Shown piece by piece: positions 14,697-22,985 of a stretch of 64,000 nt of DNA. Below the pieces are notes generated by a model. It searched no databases. It was not told the DNA's origin and saw only the letters and a list, made by a program, of their open reading frames with translations. Location: assembly GCA_910584645.1 (NCBI GenBank), contig CAJUAU010000009.1, forward strand, positions 1-64,000. The letters run 5' to 3'. The stretch is from an uncultured Eubacterium sp. GTDB lineage: Bacteria; Bacillota; Clostridia; Lachnospirales; Lachnospiraceae. The first letter of the stretch is position 1, and each line of letters opens with the position of its first letter. The position numbers and the translations under genes were made by a program.

Positions 14697-15377
14697 TTAT
14701 GTTTCATACCCGGCAAAGATTTGTTTGAATATAGCCCATCGTTTTACAGAAACAGGTATTTCTTTTTCCCCTACCCATATTTTGCGATAGCGGACTTTAT
14801 CAATCCAGTCCATATTAACAAGATACGAACGGTGAACTCTAATAAAACCGGCAGCTTGTAATTCTTTTTCTAAATTACTTATTGAGCATCGTATTAATTC
14901 AGATTTTCCTGAATTTTGGACTATGTTACAATAGATATGTTCTGCCCTTACATATTTAACACAACGACTGTCTATTTTATTGTTTATAAAGATACGGTTT
15001 TTTTGTCGTCTATCATAAAGCTCGATGGCATAAGATAATTTTCGTGGTAATTTTTTCTGTAACTGTATCTTGTCAACAAAACCAATTACATTGTAGCCCA
15101 AAGCATCTCTTACAAAATTTTCATATCCAGTTACAAAAATTATTAGAGTATGCCACTCCTGTTGTTCTGCCATATTTTTTATATCGATTCCATTTAATCC
15201 AGGCAGCTGAATATCTAATATCAGAATATCTAATTTTTCTTTTTGATCTATTACTGCTTCTCCGTTTTCAAATTCTATTATTTCAAACGAAGACTTTGTT
15301 TTTTCTTCTATTATCCGGCAAATCTCAAAAATTTCTTTCCTTACATATTCTATATCATCGCAGATTCCTATTGTCAC
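14697..15377 (-). CDS. LytTR-type response regulator (orphan)
   Basis: 226 residues from a GTG start (15375-15377) after AAAGGGGCTGG. The receiver domain (1-120) has the acidic pair D7-D8, phospho-acceptor D55 in I-L-I-L-D-I-Q-L-P-G, and V-D-K-I near 102. The C-terminal LytTR DNA-binding domain contains F-I-R-V-H-R-S-Y-L-V-N, the hallmark of the AgrA/LytR family. Such regulators usually pair with a quorum-type histidine kinase, but no kinase lies in this window. The downstream gene on the same strand, at 15495, is actually upstream in transcription order and may be cotranscribed. Confidence 0.88.
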   Translation of the reverse strand: MTIGICDDIEYVRKEIFEICRIIEEKTKSSFEIIEFENGEAVIDQKEKLDILILDIQLPGLNGIDIKNMAEQQEWHTLIIFVTGYENFVRDALGYNVIGFVDKIQLQKKLPRKLSYAIELYDRRQKNRIFINNKIDSRCVKYVRAEHIYCNIVQNSGKSELIRCSISNLEKELQAAGFIRVHRSYLVNMDWIDKVRYRKIWVGEKEIPVSVKRWAIFKQIFAGYET

Positions 15378-15494
15378 ATTTCCAGCCCCTTTTTCCTATG
15401 TTTACTATATGACCTTTTGATCCTGGCATCATTATATTATTTTATAATAACTGCAAAAAAATGGCAAGTCGTCTTTGATATTTAGTATACAGCT

Positions 15495-15950
15495 TTATGT
15501 TTCTTTATATACAAAGGAGAATTCTGTGGTACTTCCTGGTTTTAGCAATACCAGTTTATCTTCTCTTGGATAATAGTCGATTTCCAGCCAATGATATTCA
15601 TCTACATCATATAGAACACTATAAATTCCATTCCAGCTGTTTAAAATGCGAAATGTCCTATTATTATTTAAGAACATGCTGTTTAAATCTGTCCCCTGTT
15701 TGTAATATGTCCCCTTTAAATGTTTGTTTAGATCAAAATCTTTGAACATAATTTTATTCCCTTCGGAGACAATCATGCTTCCCTCGTCTTTTCCCACTAG
15801 TTCGTAAACACCTGGTTCTAATTTGACGTGAAAAACAGGAAACAGATTTTTATCATATATATATAAAGAAACTAAGCCCAAAAATATTATAATTAATACG
15901 ATGAAACCTTTAGGAACCACAATTGAACGTTTCTTTCTTTTTTCTTCCAA
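15495..15950 (-). CDS. Membrane-anchored extracytoplasmic protein of unknown function
   Basis: 151 residues. A basic N-terminus (E-E-K-R-K-K-R-S) precedes one membrane helix (about 14-32), and the rest faces outside and is rich in aromatic residues and beta-strand patterns (Y-H-W-L-E-I-D-Y-Y). No known motif. It lies 117 bp upstream of the LytTR regulator gene in the same direction, so the pair may form a small unit; a sensory or inhibitory role for the regulator is only a possibility. Confidence 0.65.
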   Translation of the reverse strand: MEEKRKKRSIVVPKGFIVLIIIFLGLVSLYIYDKNLFPVFHVKLEPGVYELVGKDEGSMIVSEGNKIMFKDFDLNKHLKGTYYKQGTDLNSMFLNNNRTFRILNSWNGIYSVLYDVDEYHWLEIDYYPREDKLVLLKPGSTTEFSFVYKET

Positions 15951-16029
15951 ATCAAAGCCTCCTCAATGATAAACTCAGTATTGTTACATTAAGTATAATC
16001 CAATAGTTATATATTATCAAATGATTTTA

Positions 16030-16095
16030 GAATGGAAAGTAAACTTGACATTTAGGAGTGTTGCTGTTATACTGGGAATGGAAAGTAAACTTTCC
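16030..16095 (+). promoter_or_regulatory. Promoter with duplicated operator for the small Xre regulator
   Basis: TTGACA (16045-16050), 17-bp spacer, TATACT (16068-16073). A 17-bp direct repeat, GAATGGAAAGTAAACTT, occurs at 16030-16046, ending on the -35 box, and at 16076-16092, at the transcription start. The second copy extends into a perfect dyad, GGAAAGT-AA-ACTTTCC (16080-16095). This is a textbook arrangement for autorepression by the Xre protein encoded next. Confidence 0.75.
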
Positions 16096-16112
16096 GTAAA
16101 AGGGAGGATGTT

Positions 16113-16325
16113 ATGAAAAACCGAATAGAGGAACTGCGAAAGGCGCGTGGCATTAAGCAGGAGGAATTAGCAGCCGTACTTGAAGTTTCCCGACAGACAA
16201 TTGGTTCATTGGAAAATGGAAGATACAATCCATCTATTTTGCTAGCGTTTAAGATCGCAAGGTTTTTTGAGATGAGCATTGAGGACATATTTATTTATGA
16301 GGGGAAAAGTGAATATGAAAAATAA
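16113..16325 (+). CDS. Small Xre-family regulator
   Basis: 70 residues after GGGAGG. A single helix-turn-helix fills the protein: R-I-E-E-L-R-K-A-R-G-I-K-Q-E-E-L-A, then V-S-R-Q-T-I-G-S-L-E-N-G-R-Y-N-P-S, closing with F-E-M-S-I-E-D-I-F. It matches the Cro-like subgroup found beside small membrane proteins in Firmicutes. It overlaps the next gene by 11 bp and probably represses its own promoter through the repeats at 16030-16095. Confidence 0.88.
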   Translation: MKNRIEELRKARGIKQEELAAVLEVSRQTIGSLENGRYNPSILLAFKIARFFEMSIEDIFIYEGKSEYEK

Positions 16326-16710
16326 AAATTATATTTGGTATGCAGGTTATATTGTTTCAATGGTATTGGTTCTGCTGTTGTTTTTGACAGAGCTGCCCCA
16401 TGAGATTGATTTGGTGGTCGGAATACTTTTTGGTGTGATTTTTTCAGTTTCCCATGTACAGTTTTTGCATAATAAAATGCTTCATGAAGACAAGGAGTAC
16501 AGGATCGAAGTGTGTGACGAGCGTAATATTATCATTAAAGAAAAAGCAGGGAACATAACGAATATGGTAACTTTAGCATTGCTGGACTGCACAACAGCGT
16601 TGTTCATCGCTTTGGATTATATCATGCCGGCCGTTATGATTGGTGTAATCATATTTATTCAGCCGATTATTCTATTGTGCATTAGTAATTCTATAGAGAA
16701 GAAAATGTAG
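16315..16710 (+). CDS. Four-helix membrane protein paired with the Xre regulator
   Basis: 131 residues from ATG 16315, preceded by GAGGGG inside the end of the regulator gene. About four hydrophobic segments (7-25, 33-50, 84-100, 104-124) with a cytoplasmic loop between. The loop motif E-V-C-D-E-R-N-I-I-I-K-E-K-A-G resembles DUF2178-type proteins, which often follow Xre genes. Function unknown; the two genes are clearly coexpressed. Confidence 0.7.
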   Translation: MKNKNYIWYAGYIVSMVLVLLLFLTELPHEIDLVVGILFGVIFSVSHVQFLHNKMLHEDKEYRIEVCDERNIIIKEKAGNITNMVTLALLDCTTALFIALDYIMPAVMIGVIIFIQPIILLCISNSIEKKM

Positions 16711-16733
16711 CGGGGAAGACCTGCCCTCAGCCC

Positions 16734-16762
16734 TTGAAAACCATAATCACAACTGCTATAAT
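16734..16762 (+). promoter_or_regulatory. Promoter of the GH18 gene
   Basis: TTGAAA (16734-16739), 17-bp spacer, TATAAT (16757-16762), 60 bp before the start codon. Confidence 0.7.
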
Positions 16763-16821
16763 GATACCATGGCAAAGGGAAATGATGAACAACGATTGAT
16801 AAACGAAAGGAAGTATAACAG

Positions 16822-18537
16822 ATGAAAAAGAAGCTGACCGTGATATTTATACTATTTGTCATACTTGCACTTTTTGCGGCGGTGGGTATGATCGTATTTA
16901 AGAAATTTGCACCAAGTTTTACCCAGAGACCGATGAGTGAGCAGTATAAGATCGGAAAAGAAGAAACATTGCTTATTGTAAATGGGAGGCCGGTGGCGGA
17001 GAGAGGAAAACTGGTCAGCGGCGTCGTTTATGTTCCGGTGGAGATCGCCGTGGTGTATATGAATGAAAGGATTTACTGGGATGATAAAGAAGATGTTTTG
17101 TGTCTGGCGACCTCCGGGGGGCTGATCACGGTAAATATGGCGGACAGCCTTCACTATACCCTGGGAAAAGAGACGAAAGAAATACCCTATCAGGTGTTGT
17201 ACCAGGACGGTGAGATCACCTATGTGGCGATGGAATTTGTGGCGCAGTATTCCAGGATCAACTATTCTTATATGCAGGAACCGAACCGGATCCTGGTGCA
17301 GTCAGATTTTGAGAGCAGCAATACATTTGCTGTACTGGCGGATGACATTAGGCTCCGGGTGGGGCCCAATAAGAAATACGATTATCTGCTGGAACTGAAA
17401 AAAGCGAAAGAGGTTCTGGTAGATACTTCAAGTAAGGCTGAGAATGGGTATCAGAAGATTTTCACACTGGAAGGCATCGAGGGATATGTGCCGGAAGAAT
17501 ATCTGACCAAAAAAGAGGATAAGCCATGGACTACAGAGAAACAGGAAGATATTTTCCCGCAGATCAAGATGGACAAGACGATCTGCCTGGGATGGCATCA
17601 GATGACGGGGGTAGTGGGAAGCGCGGATCTTCAGCTTAAGACGTCGCAGGCTGCAAGCCTTAATGTAATCTCGCCTACCTGGTTTGCACTCAGTGATAAT
17701 AAAGGCAACATTTCGTCCCTGGCCAGTACGGATTATGTGACAGCTGCCCACGCAAAAGGAATGAAAGTGTGGGGACTGGTGAATGATTTCGATGAAAAGA
17801 AAAACAACATTAATATAAGAAAGATACTGGGTAGGACATCGGTCCGGGCTAACCTGGTCAATAATCTGGTGACCACAGCGATGCGCTATGAACTGGATGG
17901 GATCAATGTGGATTTTGAGAAAATAACAGAAAAGACAGCCCCTGCATACCTGGAATTTTTGAGGGAACTGGTTCTCGCCTGCCATGCTAACAATATCGTT
18001 GTGTCGGTGGATGACTACCTTCCCACAGAGAGTTCATCTTTCTATGACTGGGCAGAGCAGGGAAAGGTCGTAGATTATGTGATCTTTATGGCATACGATG
18101 AACATTATTCCGGAAGCAAGGAGAGTGGTTCTGTTTCCTCACTGCCTTTTGTGAAAAATGGTGTGGAGCTGGGGCTGAAATATATTCCGCCAGAGCGGGT
18201 TGTGGTAGCCCTTCCCTTCTATACAAGACTCTGGAAAGAGACAAGGAAAGGTAAACTTGCCAGTCGACCTGAAGTTTACGGCATGAGTTCCGCGGAGAGC
18301 CTTCTCCAGTCCCATGGAGTAAATCCGGAATGGGATGAGGACACCGGACAATATTATGCAGAGTATAAGGCAGATAATCATAAGTACCGGATATGGCTGG
18401 AGGAAGAGACTTCCCTGGAGAAAAAATTAGAGGTGGTCTGCTCGAACAAGGCGGCCGGTGCAGCGTTCTGGAAACTTGGTTTTGAACGTCCTGTCACATG
18501 GACGATGATCGCAAAATATATGCAAAAACAGGAATAG
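16822..18537 (+). CDS. Secreted or membrane-anchored GH18 protein with SH3-like domain
   Basis: 571 residues. An N-terminal hydrophobic helix (5-27) has no clear cleavage site and may be an anchor. A copper-amine-oxidase-like N-terminal domain (about 45-165) is followed by an SH3-type domain (about 170-230; L-R-V-G-P, G-Y-V-P-E-E-Y-L) that binds cell wall. A GH18 barrel (about 250-565) has D-G-I-N-V-D-F-E (359-366) with catalytic acid E366. The C-terminal half resembles YaaH/SleL-type proteins that act on N-acetylglucosamine bonds of spore cortex peptidoglycan. Together with the amidase that follows, a role in cortex or wall turnover is likely. Confidence 0.85.
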   Translation: MKKKLTVIFILFVILALFAAVGMIVFKKFAPSFTQRPMSEQYKIGKEETLLIVNGRPVAERGKLVSGVVYVPVEIAVVYMNERIYWDDKEDVLCLATSGGLITVNMADSLHYTLGKETKEIPYQVLYQDGEITYVAMEFVAQYSRINYSYMQEPNRILVQSDFESSNTFAVLADDIRLRVGPNKKYDYLLELKKAKEVLVDTSSKAENGYQKIFTLEGIEGYVPEEYLTKKEDKPWTTEKQEDIFPQIKMDKTICLGWHQMTGVVGSADLQLKTSQAASLNVISPTWFALSDNKGNISSLASTDYVTAAHAKGMKVWGLVNDFDEKKNNINIRKILGRTSVRANLVNNLVTTAMRYELDGINVDFEKITEKTAPAYLEFLRELVLACHANNIVVSVDDYLPTESSSFYDWAEQGKVVDYVIFMAYDEHYSGSKESGSVSSLPFVKNGVELGLKYIPPERVVVALPFYTRLWKETRKGKLASRPEVYGMSSAESLLQSHGVNPEWDEDTGQYYAEYKADNHKYRIWLEEETSLEKKLEVVCSNKAAGAAFWKLGFERPVTWTMIAKYMQKQE

Positions 18538-18545
18538 ACATTTTG

Positions 18546-18591
18546 TCCACTCCGTACATTGATAATAAAGATGTATGGAGTGGATTTTTTT
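18546..18591 (+). terminator. Terminator whose stem contains the next gene's ribosome site
   Basis: TCCACTCCGTACAT (18546-18559) pairs with ATGTATGGAGTGGA (18571-18584), one G-T pair, followed by seven T (18585-18591). The ATG of the amidase gene begins at 18592, the next base. The only ribosome-site sequence (GGAGTGG, 18577-18583) lies in the 3' arm, so folding would hide it. Confidence 0.8.
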
Positions 18592-19290
18592 ATGAAAAAA
18601 GAAAAGGGGACATGGAAGGTCTGGGCAGTGACAATCCTTTTATTTGCGGCAGCCATTTTTGCCACCATTCAGGTAAAGGATCAGGCAGTGCTGAATATTA
18701 CTGGAAAAAATACGAAAGAGCTGGTCATGGTGGATCCCGGACATGGAGGTTTTGATCCCGGAAAAGTGGGAGTGGGAGGAACACTGGAAAAAGATGTAAA
18801 CCTAAGCATAGCGCTGAAATTAAAACAGGTGCTGGAGGATAGTGGTTATCAGGTGCTGCTCACCAGAGAGGAGGATCAGGCGCTGTGCCATGAAAAGGCA
18901 TCGGGGAAAAAGCTTTCAGATCTAAAATCCAGGGTAAGCATGATCAATGAGAATAAACCCGCCCTGACCGTGAGCATCCATCAGAACAGCTATTCTGCCG
19001 GGACGAAGGGAGCACAGGTATTTTACTACAGTAAGTCAGAAGACAGCCATGCTTTTGCAAAGATACTGCAGGAGACGGTAAAAGAAAAAATAGCGGATGG
19101 AAATCACCGGGTGGAGAAGGGAAACGACAGTTATTACATGTTAAAGAAGACAGAAGGTATATTTGCCATCATTGAATGCGGTTTTCTCTCCAATCCCCAG
19201 GAGGAGCAGCTTTTGAAATCTGGAGATTATCAACAAAAAATGGCAAATGCCATTGCGGAAGGGATCGAAAATTTCTTGTATAACCACTGA
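18592..19290 (+). CDS. cwlD: N-acetylmuramoyl-L-alanine amidase, CwlD-like
   Basis: 232 residues, close to CwlD of Bacillus (237). One N-terminal helix (about 9-28) for export or anchoring, then an Amidase_3 domain with V-D-P-G-H-G-G-F-D-P-G, E-K-D-V-N-L, V-S-I-H-Q-N-S and I-I-E-C-G-F-L-S-N, which give the zinc ligands (His, Glu, His) and catalytic Glu. CwlD removes stem peptides to make muramic delta-lactam in spore cortex, which germination enzymes need. Starts at 18559 and 18571 are in frame but lack a ribosome site. Placed directly after a GH18 protein with wall-binding domain. Confidence 0.82.
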   Translation: MKKEKGTWKVWAVTILLFAAAIFATIQVKDQAVLNITGKNTKELVMVDPGHGGFDPGKVGVGGTLEKDVNLSIALKLKQVLEDSGYQVLLTREEDQALCHEKASGKKLSDLKSRVSMINENKPALTVSIHQNSYSAGTKGAQVFYYSKSEDSHAFAKILQETVKEKIADGNHRVEKGNDSYYMLKKTEGIFAIIECGFLSNPQEEQLLKSGDYQQKMANAIAEGIENFLYNH

Positions 19291-19304
19291 TCTTGTGGTA
19301 AAAT
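19276..19304 (+). promoter_or_regulatory. Predicted promoter of the tsaC cluster
   Basis: TTGTAT (19276-19281), 17-bp spacer, TAAAAT (19299-19304). It overlaps the end of the amidase gene. Confidence 0.5.
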
Positions 19305-19343
19305 ATTCTATATGAATTTATGGATGAAGGCAGACAGAAGGCT

Positions 19344-20435
19344 ATGGATACAAAATGCATTATCTGGAGCCCAGACAGAGGGTATGAGCCCTCTGAACTG
19401 GCGGAGGCAAAAAGGATCATAGATCGGGGAGGGCTGGTGGCATTTCCCACGGAGACCGTGTACGGTCTGGGAGGGGATGGGCTTCAAAGAGAGGCTGCAC
19501 GCAGGATCTATGCAGCAAAAGGACGTCCTTCGGATAATCCTCTAATTCTTCATATCAGCCGGTTTTCCCAATTAAAAGGGATCACCAGACGGATTCCCGA
19601 GACAGCAGTGAAGCTGGCGGAGGCTTTCTGGCCAGGGCCGCTGACGATGATATTTGAAAAGGCGGACTGTGTCCCCTGGGAGACAACTGGCGGGCTGGAA
19701 ACAGTTGCTGTCCGTATGCCGGAGCACCCCGGAGCACTGGAATTCCTGGAGGCAGTATCGGTGCCGGTGGCAGCCCCCAGCGCCAACACATCGGGGCGTC
19801 CGAGTCCAACCAGGGCGGAACATGTGAGAGAAGACCTGGAGGGAAAGATCGATATGATCATCGATGGAGGTGAAGTAGGGATTGGATTTGAATCCACCAT
19901 CGTGGACCTGACTAGTGAAACTCCAGTTATCCTTCGTCCCGGATATATCACCAGGCAGATGGTAGAAGAGGTGGTGGGGGAGGCAGTCATGGATCCAGCC
20001 CTTCTCAGTGTGGTGGGAGACGTTACGCCGAAGGCTCCTGGCATGAAATACAGGCATTACGCGCCGAAAGCACAGATGAAAGTATTTTGTGGCGGACAGG
20101 CGGCAGTTGTTTCAACCATCAATGAGACAGCGAGACGGATGGTTCATGAAGAGGGAGTTCTTCCGGAGGAAATTGGCATACTTGCCACCGAAGAGACCGT
20201 GGCGCAGTACGATGTGGGACAGGTTGTGACAGTGGGTTCCAGGCAGAGAGATGACGTGGGACGCTATCTTTATGGAGCGCTCCGCAGATTTGATGAACTT
20301 CATGTAAAGGTGATCTTATCAGAAAGTTTTTATGATTCTGCCAGGGAAGAAGCTGTGATGAACCGCCTGTTAAAAGCAGCTGGGCAGCAGGTGGTTGAGG
20401 TAGATGATGGAGATGGAGTCGGGGATGGATTATAA
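19344..20435 (+). CDS. L-threonylcarbamoyladenylate synthase (Sua5/YwlC type)
   Basis: About 363 residues. The N-terminal YrdC domain (to about 200) has the signature K-R-I-I-D-R-G-G, then F-P-T-E-T-V-Y-G-L-G and K-G-R-P-S-D-N-P-L-I, and S-A-N-T-S-G-R-P-S-P-T. The C-terminal Sua5 domain (about 230-355) starts at A-P-G-M-K-Y-R-H-Y-A-P. It makes the AMP-activated intermediate for t6A at position 37 of tRNAs that read ANN codons. The start at 19344 aligns with Bacillus YwlC; 19320 is an in-frame alternative, and neither has a strong ribosome site. First gene of a cluster laid out like Bacillus ywlC-ywlE-rpiB. Confidence 0.9.
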   Translation: MDTKCIIWSPDRGYEPSELAEAKRIIDRGGLVAFPTETVYGLGGDGLQREAARRIYAAKGRPSDNPLILHISRFSQLKGITRRIPETAVKLAEAFWPGPLTMIFEKADCVPWETTGGLETVAVRMPEHPGALEFLEAVSVPVAAPSANTSGRPSPTRAEHVREDLEGKIDMIIDGGEVGIGFESTIVDLTSETPVILRPGYITRQMVEEVVGEAVMDPALLSVVGDVTPKAPGMKYRHYAPKAQMKVFCGGQAAVVSTINETARRMVHEEGVLPEEIGILATEETVAQYDVGQVVTVGSRQRDDVGRYLYGALRRFDELHVKVILSESFYDSAREEAVMNRLLKAAGQQVVEVDDGDGVGDGL

Positions 20436-20871
20436 TAAAGTGATTTTTGTAAGCAAGGAAAATGTGACATTGGGTCCGATGGCGGAGTGGATGTTCAAAA
20501 GTATCCTGATGGACAAGGATAAGGAGATCCTGTCACGGGGACTTGTAGTTTTGTTCCCAGAGCCGCGAAACATGAAGGTGACAGATATTCTAATGAATCA
20601 TGCAGTGCCCTGTGAGGAACAGGTTTCAAAGGAGTTTCAGCCGGAGGAAGTGACGGAGGATACCTTGATCATCACGATGAATTTTGTTGAAAAGGTGAAG
20701 GTGGTTGAGGATTTTGGCATTTCCGACAACGTGTATACCCTCCACGAGTTTGCCGGCGAAGAGGGGGAGGTACTGCCGCCCCACGGAGGAGATGAAACGG
20801 TGTATGAGGCAAGCTATGTGGAGATTAAGGACTTGCTTTATAAGATAAAGAAAAAACTGGAATGGAACTGA
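20425..20871 (+). CDS. Catalytically dead LMW protein-phosphatase homologue (YwlE position)
   Basis: 148 residues from ATG 20425; in-frame ATGs at 20404-20413 overlap the tsaC end. The protein has the low-molecular-weight phosphatase frame: V-I-F-V-S-K-E-N-V-T-L-G-P-M-A-E aligns with the canonical F-V-C-T-G-N-T-C-R-S-P-M-A-E. The catalytic cysteine is S10, the P-loop arginine is L16, and the usual Asp-Pro near the C-terminus reads P-P-H-G-G. All three catalytic residues are therefore gone. In Bacillus this locus encodes the protein-arginine phosphatase YwlE. The frame is open and well kept, so a binding or regulatory role is more likely than decay. Confidence 0.75.
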   Translation: MDYNKVIFVSKENVTLGPMAEWMFKSILMDKDKEILSRGLVVLFPEPRNMKVTDILMNHAVPCEEQVSKEFQPEEVTEDTLIITMNFVEKVKVVEDFGISDNVYTLHEFAGEEGEVLPPHGGDETVYEASYVEIKDLLYKIKKKLEWN

Positions 20872-20938
20872 AAACAAGAAATTCGATGCGCAATAAGGCA
20901 AAGGTGGACTGCGTTCACCTCGCGAATGGAGGATAAAG

Positions 20939-21370
20939 ATGATAGCATTGGGAAGTGACCAGGCAGGTTACAATCTGAAACAGGAAATTATTAAATATCT
21001 GGAAGAGAAAGGGCTGGAATATAAAGATTATGGATCTTTCAGCGAAGATCCAGTGGATTATCCGGTATACGGAAAAAAAGTGGCCCATGCGGTGGCAGGC
21101 GGGGAATGTGATAAAGGAATCCTGATCTGTGGTACCGGCATTGGCATAGCTATTGCGGCGAACAAGGTAAAGGGAATCCGTGCTGCTCATTGTCATGACT
21201 GTTTCAGCGCGGAGGCGACCAGACTACATAACGATGCAAATATTGTGGCGATGGGGGCAAGGGTTGTAGGTCCGGGGCTCGCAGTAAAGATCGTGGATAC
21301 TTTCTTAAATACAGAATTTTCCGGGGCAGAGCGCCATGCGAGGCGGATCGCCATGCTGGAAGATGAATAA
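20939..21370 (+). CDS. rpiB: Ribose-5-phosphate isomerase B
   Basis: 143 residues after GGAGG. Contains G-S-D-Q-A-G-Y-N-L-K, the catalytic C64 in L-I-C-G-T-G-I-G-I-A, and H-N-D-A-N-I-V-A-M-G. It interconverts ribose 5-phosphate and ribulose 5-phosphate in the pentose phosphate pathway. The neighbours tsaC and the phosphatase-like gene are conserved companions in Firmicutes. Confidence 0.95.
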   Translation: MIALGSDQAGYNLKQEIIKYLEEKGLEYKDYGSFSEDPVDYPVYGKKVAHAVAGGECDKGILICGTGIGIAIAANKVKGIRAAHCHDCFSAEATRLHNDANIVAMGARVVGPGLAVKIVDTFLNTEFSGAERHARRIAMLEDE

Positions 21371-21416
21371 AAGTTATGCTGAAAGTTAAAGAGCGAAAAG
21401 AAATGGAGAATTCAAT

Positions 21417-22208
21417 ATGTTAGGTTTTATCGGCTGCGGCAATATGGCGCAGGCTATGATAAAGGGAATACTGGAGAAGAAGCTGTATGCAGCGGAAGAA
21501 ATTATAGTATCCCGAAGAAATCAGGAAGCACTTTCCAAACTGAAGGATCAGTTCGCCCTGCAGGTGACGGCAGATAATAAAAAGGTTGCCAGAGAGGCAG
21601 AAGTACTTGTTCTGGCAGTGAAGCCCTTTCAGTTTGAGACGGTGATTTCGGAGATCCGGGAGGTGGTCAGAAAGGATGCCTTGGTCATTTCCATTGCTGC
21701 CGGACAGACGATGGGGAATATAGAGCGTCTTTTTGGCAAGAATATCAAATTAGTAAGAAGTATGCCGAATACTCCGGCTCTGGTGTTAGAAGGAGCAGCC
21801 GGTGTATGTTTTAATGAAAATATAACAGAAGAAGATAAGAAAAAAACGATGGAGATATTTTCCAGCTTTGGCATCGCCCATGAGGTATCTGAAAATATGA
21901 TCGATACAGTGATCGGCGTGAGCGGAAGCTCTCCGGCTTACGTATTTATGTTTATCGAAGCCATGGCTGATGCGGCGGTGGCTGACGGGATGCCCAGGGC
22001 TCAGGCCTATGAGCTGGCAGCCCAGAGTGTCTTGGGGAGCGCCAGAATGGTTCTTGAGACCGGCAGGCATCCGGGAGAATTAAAAGATATGGTTTGCTCT
22101 CCCGGGGGTACGACCATAGAAGCTGTAAGAGTTCTGGAAAAAGAAGGCTTCCGGAGCGCTGTGATCGAGGCGATGAAAGCCTGTGTAAAAAAGGCGCGGG
22201 AGATGTAA
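21417..22208 (+). CDS. proC: Pyrroline-5-carboxylate reductase
   Basis: 263 residues. N-terminal Rossmann motif L-G-F-I-G-C-G-N-M-A-Q-A (2-13) for NAD(P)H, V-R-S-M-P-N-T-P-A-L in the middle, and the C-terminal signature V-C-S-P-G-G-T-T-I-E-A-V. It makes proline from pyrroline-5-carboxylate in the cytoplasm. The start overlaps no gene and follows a weak AAGAAATGGAG ribosome site. The atp genes follow after 15 bp, so proC may be read into them. Confidence 0.95.
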   Translation: MLGFIGCGNMAQAMIKGILEKKLYAAEEIIVSRRNQEALSKLKDQFALQVTADNKKVAREAEVLVLAVKPFQFETVISEIREVVRKDALVISIAAGQTMGNIERLFGKNIKLVRSMPNTPALVLEGAAGVCFNENITEEDKKKTMEIFSSFGIAHEVSENMIDTVIGVSGSSPAYVFMFIEAMADAAVADGMPRAQAYELAAQSVLGSARMVLETGRHPGELKDMVCSPGGTTIEAVRVLEKEGFRSAVIEAMKACVKKAREM

Positions 22209-22241
22209 GAACCGCCGGGAGGGATGGCAGAGGACAGTTCG

Positions 22242-22559
22242 ATGAAAAAGAGAGATAAAAAAAGAGAAAATAAAGAGATCCTTCGTGCGCTTGCCATGCT
22301 CACCCAGATCGGGCTGGCGATGATAACCTGTATGGGAATCAGCTTTGGTATCGGATATTATATCGACCGCCTGGCGGGCACCCGGTACTGGGTCATGATA
22401 TTTCTGCTCATCGGGATCCTGGCTTCCATCCGGAGCTTATTTATCCTGACGGGCAGGCTGCAGTCATCGGAAGAGACTGGGAAAAAAGATGCTGCGGCGG
22501 AGGCCACGGCCACAGCGAAGGAGGATCCGGATGAAGGAAGCAAAACAGACACTCCATAG
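22242..22559 (+). CDS. atpZ: AtpZ-like ATP synthase accessory protein
   Basis: About 105 residues (111 if ATG 22224 is used, which has its ribosome site too close). Two membrane helices (about 20-41 and 50-68) after a Lys/Arg-rich start fit the AtpZ/AtpI family, which helps assemble the c-ring or brings in Mg2+/Ca2+. The hydrophilic tail (A-E-A-T-A-T-A-K-E-D-P-D-E) is unconserved. It overlaps atpI by 29 bp, marking the beginning of the atp operon. Confidence 0.75.
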   Translation: MKKRDKKRENKEILRALAMLTQIGLAMITCMGISFGIGYYIDRLAGTRYWVMIFLLIGILASIRSLFILTGRLQSSEETGKKDAAAEATATAKEDPDEGSKTDTP

Positions 22560-22953
22560 GGTGATCGGTATCATCTGGCTTCTGGCAGCTGTCGTTCTGG
22601 CAGCAGGGCTGGTGGTCTGGATCTTTCATCCCTTTTCCATACTGCCCTACACGCTGGGTGAGGTGCTGGGAAGCGGAGTATCCACCCTGCTCATGCTGCA
22701 CCGGTTTTCTACGCTGGATCTGGAACTGGATCTGGAACGCAAGAGTGCTGTAAACCACTCCAAAGTCATGGCGACGCTTCGCTCCATCGCCGCGCTGGCT
22801 GCACTGTTTGCCGGATTCCGGTTTCCGTGGCTGTTTCATCCGGCGACTACCTTTGCGGGACTATTTGCCACAAAGGCAGCAGCGTTATTATACCCTGTGA
22901 TATTCAGGGAAAAAAGCAGTTCCGACAGTTCACTGTCAGAGAATAAATATTAA
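22531..22953 (+). CDS. atpI: ATP synthase subunit I (AtpI)
   Basis: 140 residues from ATG 22531 with GAAGGAGGA just upstream; a longer frame reaches back to 22489 without a ribosome site. Four hydrophobic segments (about 8-28, 33-52, 74-90, 95-113) match the ATP_synt_I family, which sits ahead of atpB in many Firmicutes and aids c-ring assembly. Confidence 0.75.
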   Translation: MKEAKQTLHRVIGIIWLLAAVVLAAGLVVWIFHPFSILPYTLGEVLGSGVSTLLMLHRFSTLDLELDLERKSAVNHSKVMATLRSIAALAALFAGFRFPWLFHPATTFAGLFATKAAALLYPVIFREKSSSDSSLSENKY

Positions 22954-22985
22954 GGCATTTCAAACTGCCTGGAAAGGAGAAAACA

